Below, one piece after another: positions 36,792 to 50,502 of a stretch of DNA of 64,000 nt. Each line of letters starts with the position of its first letter. The stretch's first letter is position 1. A program made the translations under genes and the position numbers. Under the pieces are notes generated by a model. The model was not told the DNA's origin. It saw only the letters and a program-made list of their open reading frames with translations, and did no database searches. The DNA comes from Pseudovirgaria hyperparasitica (lineage: Eukaryota > Ascomycota > Dothideomycetes > Acrospermales > Acrospermaceae): the NCBI RefSeq assembly GCF_010093815.1, contig NW_022985551.1:316832-380831 (forward strand), given 5' to 3'.

Positions 36792-39700
36792 TTTTAATTC
36801 CTCTCTATATAGTACGACGGTAGCTTATAGAGATAGCTTCTACTACACGCTATAATACCCGTGGCACTACCTTACACGAGAGACTCTCTCTAAATCTAAA
36901 CGAAGAGAATAGTCTCCCTATAACCACCTCTACTAATAAGTATACTCTATAGGCTATCATACTAATAACTAGTATGGCATTCCGTATAACTATAGAAGAT
37001 TACCTAGATAATAAGGAAGGAGTCTATTATACTCCATCGCGGTCTAGTTTATACTATACTAGATCTATCCTTACTATAAGACTAGACTCTATTAACGTTA
37101 ATGAATTAATTTATTAGAACCGACTAACGTTAACCACGCCTTATAATAATATATATACTAAGCTACACGCGGAGAGGTAGTATTAGGCTTAGCTTAAGTA
37201 GTAACTTTGCGAACTCGACGAAGCGTAAGGACGAACCGCTAGACTCGAAGCCGTACTACGCGCTTTAGTACTAGTAGTAACTAATCTATACTAATATAGA
37301 CTAACTTAAGCTAAAATATTCTAACTAAGTCTATTACTATCCTAGTTACCTCGGCCTAAGAAACTATCTTACTTTAACGGTAAAACCAGGAGGAGCTTTT
37401 ACGAATAGGCTTACTAGTATAGCCGATTCTTCTACCTATTTATGAATAATAGTAATAAGATTAGATTCGTATAGAACTACCTAGACCTAACGCTATCTAA
37501 ACGTTAGATAGTATATCGAATTAAATACCCTAAGGATGCGTATAACTAGGACACGTTCACCGAATTCCTTCTTTAATACTTCGGCAATAGAGCCGAGCGA
37601 CGCGAATAGGCTTAGAGCTATATCTTTAAGACTTAATAGCGAGAGAGATAATCCCCGTTATAACTCCTTAAATACCTCCGACCTCTTTAGAGAGAAGCTA
37701 AGGAAGATCGCATGGTTCGATAATGCGACGACTTTAAAAGGTCCCTTAATCTAAGCGTAAAGGAACGTATCGACCTTATAACGTCTATCTCTACTAACCT
37801 TTAGATACTCGCGAATCTCGTAGAATAATATTAGCGTATAATAAATAACTAACGTCGTATAGGCGTATAACTATCCCTATTAATCTAATCTAATATAAAA
37901 TCATCTAAAGAGGACCGGTTTAGTAATAGATCGCGCGGAATACCTTATGGGCGCTACTACTCTACGAACTCGAGAAGATAAGGCCCGTACCACGGATCTT
38001 TCTACTAGTTAATATATTAAGACGCGAGAAACGACTTATATAAACGATCTAAAGTCACCTACTATATCTATAGTAGGATAGGCCATATAGTACCCGAGTG
38101 CCGCTTAGGGAAACCACCGAATACTAATATAGATACTAAGTTAGTTATATACTATAAGTGCTAGTAGCTAGGACACATCGCGCCTAACTACCCGGTATAC
38201 GATATAAAAAACTAACTATCTATAAGGAACCCTCGCGACTTATAGACATAACTAAAATAGAGGAATAACTAGCTAACTAGTATATCGAACTATAGGCTAG
38301 GCCTATTAAGGTCCCTCGTGGATAATATTAGACCGTAATACTTAATAGCGGTTTAGCTACTAACGTTATATCGACTTAACGAGTACGAGAACTTAACGTC
38401 AACATTTAAGTACTAATAGATACTACCTTCTATGGTATCGACGGTTCTATTAAATCGTAGGGTATCTATACTATTAAATACGGTATCTAGGATAGCGGGG
38501 GGAAGTAGAAACTCTACTACTTAACCTTTATTATAGTAGATAGTCCCTTCGACATAATCCTCGGTATACCGTAGCTTAAAAAATATAACCCGAAACTAGA
38601 CTTCATCTAGAAAACAGCTGGCTAGCGTATATACCTACTATAATAGAACCTAGTATAGCTAGTTAACGATAAATAATTCTAGAAGGACTACGAAAAGGTA
38701 ATCTCCGCTATCTATATCCTCTTACTTACTTAAAATAGAGAGCTTAGTATTAAAGTAGACGAAAACCTACTATATTAGTATAAAATATACTAATATATCG
38801 CGTTAGCGATTAACTCGTCCGAATTACCTTAATACTAATCTACTAACCTTACTATTAACCTTAAAGACGGTTAATAACCCCTATACGGACCCATCTACCC
38901 TCTATTAGAACCCGAGCTATAGGTCCTCCGAGAATACATTAAAAAGAACCTTATATAAGGATAGATTAGGCCTAGTATATCCCTAGCCGGAGCTCTAATC
39001 CTCTTTATAAAGAAGAAGGATAGGAGTCTCCGTCTATATATTAACTACTATAGCCTAAATAATATTATACGAAAGAATCGTTACCTACTACCTCTTATCT
39101 CTAAGTCTATTAATAGACTAGGGCGCGTGAAGATCTTTACTAAGCTCGATCTATATAACGCCTACTACCGCCTACGTATTAAGAAGGGCGATAAGTAGAA
39201 AACGGCGTTTAGGACCCGTTATAGACACTTCGAGTATATAGTAGTCCCTTTTAGACTAACTAACGCGCTAGGAACCTTCTAAGCGTATATTAATAACGTG
39301 CTAGTAGGTCTACTCGACATGACGTGTATTATATACCTTAATAATATTCTTATCTTCTCTAATAATAAAGAAGAACACATCTAGCACGTATACGTAGTCC
39401 TAGATAGGCTAGAAAAACATAAGCTATATATCAAGCTATCTAAATACGAGTTCCACTAGAACTATATTAACTTTCTTAGCTTCATTATTACTAATTAAGG
39501 TATAACCATAGAAAGGGATAGGGTTACTACTATTATGGACTAGCCTAAACTAAAATCGGTTTAAGATATACGTGTCTTTATCGGATTCGCTAATTACTAC
39601 CGAAAATTCGTTAAGTATTTCTCCCGGCTAGTAGCACCGCTTAACGCGCGTACTACTACTATAGATTCGTCTATTACGGTCCGCGGTAGATAGAAATAGC

Positions 39701-42700
39701 GTAATATTAAATCATAGCCTATAGAATTATTAGAAGGCGAAAGGGCCTCCTTCGAGAAAATCAAAGAGGCATTTATAACTACTCTATTACTAGTATACTT
39801 TAACCCGACTAAACCTATCTATATTAAAACCAACGCGTTAGGATTTATAATCTTAGATATTCTCTTCTAGCCTAGACTAACTAAGTCTAAAAAGGTCTAA
39901 TAGTATCTAGTTACGTTCTTCTCACGTAAAATAGTCGATATTAAGACTAGATATACTATCTATAACTAAGAGCTACTAGTAATAGTAGAGTCGTTTAAAT
40001 AGTAGCGATATTATCTTAAAGGTACTATATATAACGTTAAGTTACTAACTAATTACTATAACTTAAAGGGGTTTATAAGTATAACGGTTTTAAACCGTTA
40101 ATAGGTCTAATAGGCTAAGTAGCTTACGAACTTTTACTTTATAATCTACTATTAATCTAGAAGTATAAACCTAGCTAATAGAATATTAAGAAGACCTAAC
40201 TATAAAGAAGGCGCCTAGGATTATAGTAGCTATAGGGTCCTAGAGTAGCTATAGGCCTAACTCTTAAGGACGAGGTTGGATTTTAAGTTATTAGGCGATT
40301 AGTAAGATACTAATATTAATACTAGTAATCGAATCTCTAAGACCGAAGCTAGTAACTAAAGACGCGATACCGAAGTCCCTAGTAGGCCGTTTATTAGCGC
40401 TATCGGGAAGGGCGATAATACCTAGCGTAAATATCTAATTAACCTTACCTAGTTAATCGTGGATCTATAGAAGATAGACCCGATAGTTTTAAAGTTACGT
40501 AAAATATAGTAAGATAGGTTATTACGGACTAAAGTAGACTATAAGTAGACCTTTATAGACGGCTTACTTTACTATAATAGAAAGTACTATATACTAATAG
40601 GTAATACGCGATTTAATATAGTTAGCCGATACTATAACGCTAACCTAGTAGGACACTTTAGGTATATACGTACCCTAAGCTTAATTTATTAGTACTATTT
40701 TTAGGAAGATATACCTAAGTACGTTAAAGAATAGATAGCTACTTATCTAATTTATTAAAGAACGAAGGCCCCTAGGCATAAGCTATATAGGAATTTATAG
40801 CCTCTTTTAGCCCCCCTCTTTATATAGAAAGACGTTACTATAGACTTTATAGTTAACTTACCTCTAAGCGAGATACTTAGGATAAGTTATAATTCTATTC
40901 TTATTATTATAGATAGACTTATAAAGATATCTAGGTATATCCTAGTATAGAAGACGATTACATCTAAAGAACTAGCGTAGGTATTCTAGAACGAGATTAT
41001 TAAGGTCTATAGTATACTAAAAAGGATCGTTACGGACCGAGGAAGTACCTTTATATCTAAATTCTAGATATTATTCTACGAAATAGTAAGTATAAATAGG
41101 AATATATCTATAGTATTTTATCCTTAGACGGATAGCTAGATAGAGCGATAGAACTAGACGCTCGAGGCCTACCTACGTGTATTCTATAATTTTAAGTAGG
41201 ATAACTAGGCCTCCCTACTAAGTATAGTAGAGTTCGTATATAATAATAGTTATTATAGTATAATAGATATTATACCTTTCTAGGCGAACCTCGGATATAG
41301 TCTAAGGATAGGTTTTAAGCCTTAGACGGTCTAATTTAATCGAATAATAGACGTGAACGTCCACGCTTAGGAATTAGCGATTAAAATCTTTAAAACCGTA
41401 CGTAACTATCGCGCTATAATCTAATAAGTAAACGACTCGTATATAAAGTACTATAATAGGTTAGCTAAGAATTAGATGTACGAGGAGGGCGATAAGATTC
41501 TTCTTAATATCTATAATATATAAACGTTATAAGTAAATAAGAAGCTCGATTATAAAATGGCTGGTCCCTTCCGAATCAAACGTTATATTAGTATAAGAGC
41601 CTACGAGCTCGACTTAGGAAGCGATATAAGAATCTATAATATATTCTACGTCTTACTACTCGAAAGATTTCGATCTAACGTGTATGGCCGTACGAACGTG
41701 TAGTTATACTCTATTATACCCTAAGATAGACTAGACGTGTTCGAAGTGGACTATATTATTAAATATAGAATTAATAAAGATAGTATTTAGAAATATAGAA
41801 TCCGTTAGAAGGACTATACTAAGGACGAGGATACCTAGGAACCAGTGGTATATATCTTAAGTTCTATAATAACTACGTATAAGTAAAAGATATAGAATAG
41901 CGTATTATTAATATAAGTATAGCGATGTCGCGGTCATCGTAAAAAGAAAAAGGATACCATAAAGAATAAAGTACTAAACTAGGAAATCTAGACGCGCACT
42001 AGGAAAACTCTATATAGTAGCCCTATAATTCAAGTATTATATGGTTACTAGACGCGAAGAAAGCGTAAATAACCATTTTAGAAACGCGACGCGATATACT
42101 ATAATAGAATAATATAGAAGAGTCTAGAATGGACTAATATAGACTATTATATATAAGAAAAACATAGGACTAAGAACCTAAAAAAAGGTACCCTACCATA
42201 GAATTAAACTCTTAATATAAAATATAAAAGGTTAGAGTATCTAAACCGATAACTACTAGACTACTAGTTCGGGTACTCTAATAGAATTTATAGAGATAAA
42301 CTAATTTATATATGGTGCCTATACTTAGATAACTTAAGGAAAATTAGAATATAGAAACCGATAGTTATAAGCTAAGCGAGCGCATATATAATATTATTAA
42401 GTTAAGAATTAAATTACTAGAAACTAGCCGACGGGTATCTAAACGGTCTAAAAAGGACTAAAACGGATAAAAGCTAGGTAAATAGAGCCGGCGCGCACTA
42501 TCTATAGTAGATCTAGAATATATAGAGCTAGGCATAGAGCTAATATATAGAGCTAGAACTATAGAGCTACTTCTCTATCTTATTATCTATTCTAACCTCT
42601 AGTATAGTCCTCTCTAACCGTACGATATAGTAGTAGAGGATAACGACCTTAGCCTCTAGAGTAATAACCTAATCTATTAGAGTCTAGAGGGAAGAGCCTT

Positions 42701-43449
42701 AAGCGCCGGAGTGTAGCGACTAGGTCTAAAGTTAGCTAATATAATCTAGAATAATCTAGAAGGGAATATATACCCTCTTATAAGGCGACTTAGAGGGAGA
42801 AATAGTAGACCTCTTATAAGATCTATTAGTAGCGCGAGACGGACGAGGGGGGATAGAGTAAATCCTCTCTACGGCCTCTATAGCTAGGATAGACTCTCTA
42901 GAATAGGTAGCCTAGGCGCTAGGGATCTCGCGGCGGCTAGAAAAATTAACGGGTATTAAAAATAATTAACGTACTTATAACTTATACTTTAATAACCTCT
43001 AGAAAGAGCTTATAGCGCTCCCTAAACTCCCTCTATATAGTAGATAGACGGCTATAAGGACCCCTAAGGGTCTCGCGGACGCGAAGGTCGTTATATATAT
43101 CTTATATATATATAGGAACCTAAGAATGTATTAGCGCGGACCACTTTAGATTATACTAGATTAAGATAGCCTATTATACTTACCTATAGATAAGTCTTAC
43201 TAGTTATAGTATAGCGGCGGTAGCGGGTAGATAGAGTAAAGATAGGGCGTATAGGCCCGTCGCGGTTAGTAGAGTAGTAGCTAATACTAGAGTTAGAGCG
43301 AAAGAGATATTTAGAGCCGGCCGTATAGCCCTTAATATACTTATAGTATATTAAACCGTAGTTTACCGTTTTCCTATGGCGTAAACCGCGACTATATTTA
43401 GTATCCTTAGTGACCTAGGCCTTATTATTAGTAGGCTAGGGTTTAGAGT

Positions 43450-43885
43450 AAATATTAAGGTTCTAAAAGAATCTAGAGCGACTAAATCGGTCTATATTAG
43501 ACCGGAAGGAAGAGCGGCGAGGCGGCGGCGTGGGTAAGCGCGAGGGCTCGCGATTATTATCTATAACGAGATCTTCTTTATCCTCTAGAGGAGGTAGAGT
43601 AGATAGCGTACGCTTTAGAGTAAGAGGAGAACCTACGACTACTTTATCTATAAGTTTAATACTAGAATTACCTAGATTAGAGCGACTAGTAGCTATATTA
43701 GTAGTAGAGGTAGTAGTAGTAGTAGCTCTAGCTACTCTCTTCTCCGACTTAGAGCGCGCCTTTATACTACCGCGATAGGTAGGCTTCTTAGCCGGCGTGG
43801 CCGGGGAGGAGGCGATATCTTTAGAGCGAGTCTTATGAGAGAAGGAGGTAGGCTTAGAGATAGAACTAGTATTAGATATCTATAT
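43450..43885 (-). other. antisense accessory frame in inner element copy 1
   Basis: On the strand opposite to gag-pol, between the chromodomain and the 3' LTR, lies the counterpart of the frame at 57,151-57,567 in copy 2. The sequence is visibly richer in C and G (for example CCGGCGTGGCCGGGGAGGAG on the plus strand near 43,793) than the rest of the element. Both copies show a Ser/Thr/Lys/Arg-rich reading. It belongs to the decayed element; no function is known to me. Confidence 0.45.
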
Positions 43886-44360
43886 ATATATATATTAGCT
43901 AGAGATCTAAGGAAGGAATATTTATCTACCCTTAACGGCGATTAATAAAGCTAAATTAGTAACCGTAATAACGCGAATAGGTTATATAGGACCGGTTCTA
44001 ATAAGAATAGACTACTATAGACCCTTCTAAACCTAAACTAGGGAAGATAGTATATGAATTAATAACTTACCTTAAGAGCGAGGTGGATATACTAGAGAAT
44101 AAAATTAAAGGCGAGCGAAGCTAAATATATGCTTAACTAAAGTAGCGATCACGTGTTCTAGGTAGTAGCTATAAAGTAAGGGATAAGCGCGTATATAAAC
44201 TAATAAAAGTAAACTAGAATCTCGAGTTTATCTATATTAAGGATAGTTATAACGTTATAGGAACTTAGTTACGGATATATAGATACACGATAGATTATAG
44301 AGACTTAGAATTATATATACTTAAGTACTTTAGGGCGAAGCATAGAAAGAAGAAGAATAT

Positions 44361-44598
44361 TATTAGGACGGGAACTATAACGGACCTATATAGACTATTC
44401 TAATCTATATAGCCACGTAGTAGCTAGAGCTAGGTTAAGTTAGCTAAGTTAAGCGAGGTTACTATATAAGTGGACCGCATAAACCGATTCCTACTTATTA
44501 GGAATTAACCTTATATAAGAGTAAGATTACTCTATAAATACATTCCTATGTCTCTCTATAAACTGTTAGACTACTATCCCACGTCTTTACTCTTTATA
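44361..44598 (+). repeat. 3' LTR of inner element copy 1
   Basis: It is the 238-bp partner of 36,554-36,791 and differs by scattered transitions only. Right flank is GTCTC, matching the left side. Confidence 0.92.
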
Positions 44599-47247
44599 GT
44601 CTCTACCTTAATACTAGTTTTAACCGCGGTCTTTACTAGACCTTTACTCGTTTATCTAAGAAGATACGACTTAGATTACTTTCTCGCTTTCTTTTATTAT
44701 CTGAAACTTGTTAGGGCGGTCCTCTCGTCCGCCGCTACTACTATATCGCGTCCCGCGGTTCCCTCGAAAGTAGTCGTTTCCGACTTCTTTTTCTTTACGA
44801 GGATAGCGGTTCGACGGATACTAGCCTTATAACGCTTTACTAGAATAGGAATAGTCGAACTTACTCTACTTATAGAGTTCACGCTAGGTCTATAACTTCT
44901 ATTCGAGCTATTTATAAAAGGTATCTAGATTAGTATTAGATCCGGGTTCCTCTATGCTCACCCTAAATCTTAGATCGAGCTTATTCTAGGCCTATACCAT
45001 AATAAGTGCTTTAGATTTTAAATTTACCTCTTTATAAGCCCTAAGTACTTTCATAATATAGTTAGTTATACTCTAGCCTCCATGTAAGTTCTCGGGGCCA
45101 TATAATATACCTTAGAGTCTCTTTAAGGCGGCACTTAGAGGTATAGAGAATCTCTTTTTAAGTTTCTTAACCTAGCGCTTAAGTCTATCTCCGCTAGTAA
45201 GACTTAACTTTATAGCGTTACTTAATTAAGAGCTATACCAAATTTACACCGTGCCTCTAAGATACTTATAGAGATTGTAACGAATGATTTTCGTAGGGTA
45301 TATCTACTAATAGTTCCTTATTACGTTAATAAACGGCTGAACGGATCTATAATAGACCTTTCTATTCTTATTATAAACATCTTCCGTTCTCGAAGGATCT
45401 ATACTCGGATCGAAGAATCTAATATCCTCCGTCCTAAACTTCGTGTCTCTTAGATTTAAGCTATTATTATCTTTATAGTCTCTAGTTTCCGTAGTTCGCC
45501 GGCGACGATACGGGGGCATATATAATCTATAACGGTAACCCTAAGCTCTATCGTCGTCTCCCTATAGATTATTATCCGAGCCTTCGCTTAGATTATTATC
45601 GTTCCTTAAAACTCTTACTATAGACTAAGCTTACCTATAGTAGTCATTTCTAGACGGACGGTCTCTAGAAAGTTCTTCTTTATTTCTTCCCTAAGGCCTT
45701 TCCTAAGAGGGCGCGACTTAGCTAGCTCTACTTTATTCTACTAGCGGATTTACCCTCTTACGATTATTAAGTACCGCTGAAACTATTATCGTAATTTACG
45801 CGATCATTTCTACGCTTAGTATATTAGGCTAGGCTTACTAAGCCATAATAGAAACTAGAATTAGAGCCGGGATTAGAGGCTCGAGGCTTTAAGGCGTTCC
45901 GACTTACTCTCCGCTTCTCTCTATGCCTTAGCTCGAGCTTCCTCTCTAATAAGGATTCTCTAGTACTATAATCGCCTTATAAGGATTAGAGATTATCGTC
46001 TCGTAAGAATTAGAGTTCTCTAGTCTTACGGGTTTATCGTAAAACTCGAAGTCTTATAGTCTTACGGGCCTTTTCTTTAGCGTAGTAGGAACTTTAATTA
46101 ATAATAGAGGGGACGAGGAAGGTAAATTTACTTCTCTTAGCTATACGAAGTTTCTAAAGTTACTAAAATATTTAGATTAACGGAAATTTACCGCTAGCCT
46201 TTTAACCTTTATAGCTTCGGTAGTCGCTAGACGTATTCCGTAATCCTTATTTATAAGATAGTTCTAGTTAGAAGGATATCTATCTTCCTAAGGCTATTTA
46301 CCCCTAGACCGTAAACGATTTCGATTTCTTAAGACTTCTAGGTATACGTAGGTAATACCTCGAAGTAAGATAAGGGTATAGGGGTTTAATTTATGTAGTA
46401 GGCTATCTTTAAAGTAATAAATAAGTTAATAAGCTATTTTAATAACTTACTCTAATAGCTTAGGAATCGGTTCCTTCTATAATACTAGTAATAGAGCTAG
46501 TATATCTTATATATTCCTAAGTATACCGAGAATATCAGCCGCGAGAGGCGCGGACGTAAGCTTCTCTAGTATACTTAGATAATTAGGAATGTTTAGTAGG
46601 AACCTACTCTAACCTTAGTAGCTCGCGGAAACTAAGGCTTCGCGTACTAATCGTCTTGTCTAATTAGTACTAACCTATTCCTATAAAGTAGAGTTCGACT
46701 AGCACTAAGTATAACCGGTCGTAGTATAGTATTATATTCCTTACTTAACGGGAACTAGGGAATCGTAGGGAGCTCGATCCTTTTAATGCACGACTCGTTT
46801 AGGAATACTAGTACTTATACTACGTTCCTATAATACTCTGGAATAAGTCTTACGGAAATTAGTGTGGTTAGAATAAGGTAAGGCCTTTAAAGCGGATACT
46901 TATTCCTATTTTCCTCTAGTGGCAAATCCTTTATTTACCGTTCCCGTGGCTCCTTCCTTAGGACTCCTTTTATAATTTAATACTCTTATAAGTCTTAATA
47001 ATAGTAACGGTGACGAACGTTACCTAGTGCCTAGTATTCTCTTATCCTTACCGATTATCTTACCGTTTTTATGAACTTCTTTTACTAAATTTTACGGAAG
47101 CGTCTTTTATTTACTAAGTCGGGATATTAACGTCTTTTGATTCGGCTTTGGAGAACTAGTACGTTAGGGCGTTAGTGTCTTATATTCGACTAGTACTATC
47201 TTTCTTTCGAAAATGATTAGCTAGTAGTATGCTTTTAGCTACTAAGA

Positions 47248-47385
47248 TATTAAGGATAGAGATGTTAAGTCTTAGTCAAGTATTAAATTAATTGCTAGCT
47301 ACTTTATAGAATCTACGGCTATCTATATCGGACCTTTAGTCCGTAGTTCTTACCGTTATTCGTCTCCTTGTTACTTTCCGTAATA
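47248..47385 (-). repeat. LTR of outer element (5' side in element sense)
   Basis: It is the 138-bp partner of 26,502-26,639, followed by the target duplication GAATC at 47,386-47,390. Confidence 0.9.
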
Positions 47386-47390
47386 GAATC

Positions 47391-47759
47391 TTATATAATT
47401 TTATTTATATCTTACTATAAGAATATTTATTAAGTTTTTCTAAAAGACTAAAGAATCTTAAAGAGATAGATAATAGAGAAAATCTCTATTTTCTCTTCTT
47501 CTCTTCTGAATATACCTTAGTACCTTAGTAGTTACCTTTTTTATATATGCTACAGAGCTTTTCTTAGAATTACTAATTAATCTTTTCTTTTCTTTTTCTT
47601 AATTTTATCACATAGAAAGTAAGAGACTATATAGAAGTATATTTAGATATAATTAGAAAACTTTCTAGAGTCCTAGTTCTAGAGTTATTAGAGAAAATAT
47701 AAGTTTTTAAGAATTAAGAGAAAATGTATATGTTGCCATTCCTGACATGTCCCTCCCTA
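47391..47759. other. AT-rich flank, end of island
   Basis: AT-rich sequence without a gene runs to about 47,720, where base composition returns to normal within about 40 bases and the peptidase gene's 3' end begins. Confidence 0.55.
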
Positions 47760-50502
47760 CTATCCAACCAACTCACAACTCCCCAACAACCGCAACTCTC
47801 CCAACGCCTGCGGATTATCCGCACAGCAGCGCCCCTTCGTCAGCTGCTGCTTCCCCGCCATACCCACAAGGCCCGGCGCAGTACCCTTCTGCTCCAGTTT
47901 GCCCCCAACACCCGTCCGGCATGTCGTGTCGACAGCCGCGCAGCTCAATTGTTTGCCCTTCTCGAGCCGGCAGGCTTTGCCACAGAATTCGATGTTTCTG
48001 CTAACGGGCGGGGACCCAGGCGACCCGGCGCACTGCACGGTGCGCACTTGGCAGCCGGTGCTGCAGCCGCCGGCACAGGAGAAGAGGGATTTGACATCGC
48101 GCAACCGATCCCCAGCGAAAATGTCGCTGATGTTCCAGCCGTCATCATTCCAGTCCATCTGGTGGTCTGAAAGCTGGATCATCGGGCCAAGTGGTGCGGG
48201 CGATGACGGAGGCGGCAGCGCTGTATCGTTATCCGAGGAGTCGGGAGGAGGCTCTGCGTATCCGGCCGAGCCAGAGACGCAGAGAGAGGTGTCAAACCAA
48301 GTAGCTGCAGCAGCATCGCGCCACAGCTGGCTCATGTTCCATGCGTTTTGCAGCGTGTAGTATATGCGGCAATTTGCAGCCGAGTACTTGAACTGCAGCG
48401 GCAACGTTTCGTTGCTTCGGACTTGATTGCGGAGAGTGATTCCGGCGAAGGTCGTGAAGATGCCGGTCTCGTGTGGACGTGGTAGCAGCGATGCAGCGGT
48501 TGCGTTGCCATTACTGTTGACCCATGCAAAGTCGTTGTCGATGTCCTCGGCCGTGTATGCGGCGGCGCCTCGGGAGCCGCTGGCGTATTGCATTGGAGCT
48601 GGACCGGAAGGGTGGCCGCCGGCGACGACTGTGCGGATGCCTTTCCGGGTCATCATCTCCACGAATAGAACACATGCTGAAGCGCAGGTGCTGTCGGTGA
48701 GGAGCACAATGTCTTCTGGGCTCCATGGTGGGGGCTCGGGTGGGCCGTCGGGGGGAAGATGGAGGTCGCCGAATGCGGAGCCGGTGAACTCTTCATTGGT
48801 CCAGTTGTATTGCTCCTGTTGTGGTCAGTATGAATAGGATTACGAGAACAATCGTGGGGAAGGACGCACTGTTCTCGAAAACTTCCAGGTGGAGTTGTGG
48901 ATGATCGGACCATTGTACTCTTGCCATGAGGTGAAATTCCTCCCGGTATCAGGATTAATCCTGTTCGTAATGACCCATTCATTTCCTGCAAAGTCATATT
49001 TGTCACCATCTTCCAACGGCAAACTATCCCAGTAATTGGTATATTCGTTCCCAAGAACATTAGCGATATCTTCTACTCGGCGGTTGGAACCGGCAAATGG
49101 AGGCGGACCCGGAAAGAAGTATCGATATAGTTGACGTGTAAGCAAAGGAGTCCCCCCCTCATTACTCTGTAGGTCTATGAGAAACTTTGACATGCCAGCC
49201 TCTTTGGCCAGGGCCGTGAAGCTGTGGACAGCTTCGTCAAACTCAATCACCTGGTCTCCGGTCTGATAAAAGCTGGGTATGCTTAGAACAGCTGTCGAGA
49301 TGTCCCGGAGGAGATATCCAGTGACCACGCCACCGTTTCCGACAGCAAGATTCGCCTGGACAATATCGGGATTACTGGGATACGCGTGTTGCGAGACTTC
49401 ATACCAGCTAGTAAGGGCAGGTTCTGCGCTGCCTTGTTGGTCTTGTCGAGGAGACTGTCGTTTCATCCCCTCTGCATTCTCAACACCGGGCGGTGGTGGG
49501 TTCGCAGGACATGTACCATCATCGGAGCAGGATGATGGGAGAAGACCTAGGACGAAATAGTTGTAGAAGTCTCCAGGAGTAGCCAGAGGGCCTGTTGCGT
49601 TGGGTACGTCATTGTAGAACGCGACCCAGACTGTTTCGAAGGAGGTTCCGTTTTCGCATGTGAATGTGAGATTGTCGCCCGGGTACAATATTGCGCTGCC
49701 AGCAAAAGCGCTGTACACATCTACTGGCTTGTCCGAAGGGACGGTCATGAGCTGGTTCCAGTCGGCATGAGGCTCCACGTTGCCTTGTGAGTTCTCACTT
49801 GCAAAGCGGGTGAGGAAGGGTATCGCCTCTTCTCCATTTATTTTCGTGATGGGACTGATCTCAAAGCCTTGCTGACGCTGAACCAAATCATCTGCTTCTT
49901 ATGAGTAATTAAATTGATTGCAAAGCAAGAACGTACTGACCTGTGAAGTAGATTTGCGGAGCTTCCAAGCCGTCCCTGGATACAGAGGAAATCTCATAGG
50001 GACTCGCAAACGAGAAGGCAGCCAAAATACCTTGGTTCAACTCCACATGAGAGTCGTGAATTGCGTTGACAATCTTGATGGTTGCGGCTTCAAAGTCGTA
50101 CTGATTTTGAAAGACACCAGACGTAGTTGCCTGCTTCAGCCGGTCTAATTCCGCAAGCAAATCAACAGCCGGTTGTTGATAGCCCTGAGGAGGATTCGCG
50201 AGATATGGCAGCGTTCCTTGAAACTGGAGAGTCTCATTGTAGTATTGGATGAACCGCAGTGCAACCTCTGGATGGAAAGGAACATATATCAGGCATTCGT
50301 ATGCTAGAGAGGCTGGAAAAACATAGTACTCGGCGTCGACATAGGATAGGATTTCTCCACAAGCTGTCGATAGAGGATCAGCGGCCCGATTGATCAACGG
50401 CGGGTTCCGCAGGTACACATCTGGTAACGGTACTGAGTCCGCGCTACCAAAGTGAGGTGAGAGGTACGCAAAGACAAGCGCTGTCAACTTGAAAGAATAC
50501 AT
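47760..50502 (-). CDS. secreted S41-family (CPAF-like) serine peptidase
   Basis: Three exons (50502-49941, 49891-48870, 48815-47760) with introns of 49 and 54 bp give 879 residues. The ATG at 50502 gives MYSFKLTALVFAYL, a plausible signal peptide; an in-frame ATG at 50529 is the alternative. The N-terminal domain ends with IHDSHVELNQG (His ~152, likely catalytic). The S41 core is in exons 2-3: FLIDLQSNEGG, then LLTDSTCASACVLFVEMM with the probable nucleophile Ser ~574. A Cys-rich C-terminal stretch (SCAGGCSTGCQVRTVQC) and several N-glycosylation sites fit an extracellular enzyme. Fungal members are related to the chlamydial protease CPAF and are mostly unstudied. Length is near the upper end for the family. 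The stop lies only about 370 bp from the outer retroelement. Confidence 0.88.

Larger units (their letters stand above)
36554..44598 (+). mobile_element. fossil Ty3/gypsy chromodomain LTR retroelement (inner, nested), copy 1
   Basis: It lies inside the outer element. LTRs of exactly 238 bp at 36,554-36,791 and 44,361-44,598 begin TATTAGGACGGG and end CTCTTTATA. The target duplication GTCTC lies at 36,549-36,553 and 44,599-44,603. Plus-strand frames give gag with zinc-knuckle-like segments (about 37.0-38.3 kb), protease (about 38.3-38.6), reverse transcriptase (about 38.9-39.5), RNase H (about 39.7-40.2), integrase (about 40.4-41.4) and chromodomain (about 41.7-41.9). A 2.4-kb post-pol region with an antisense frame follows. 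Full length (8,045 bp) but heavily broken with many breaks and RIP-like TA enrichment. Younger than the outer element by its position. A second copy begins at 56,434. Confidence 0.93.
26497..47390 (-). mobile_element. fossil Ty3/gypsy chromodomain LTR retroelement (outer), with nested insertion
   Basis: 138-bp direct repeats at 26,502-26,639 and 47,248-47,385 are nearly identical and are flanked by the same 5 bases, GAATC (26,497-26,501 and 47,386-47,390). The LTR ends read TA..TA, as expected if TG..CA ends were changed by RIP. Reading minus-strand frames, the order from the right is gag-like (about 46.0-44.6 kb), [nested element], aspartic protease (about 36.0-35.6 kb), reverse transcriptase (about 35.1-34.4 kb), RNase H (about 34.1-33.7 kb), integrase (about 33.3-32.2 kb) and chromodomain (about 32.1-31.9 kb). 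A further 5 kb lies before the left LTR. Without the nested copy it is about 12.8 kb, long for the family. It is heavily broken, with very many breaks throughout and no coding capacity left. It is older than the element inside it. Confidence 0.9.

Noticed and set aside
44548-44882. Short frames crossing the inner element's right LTR border
   Set aside because: They span an insertion junction and so cannot be an old gene.
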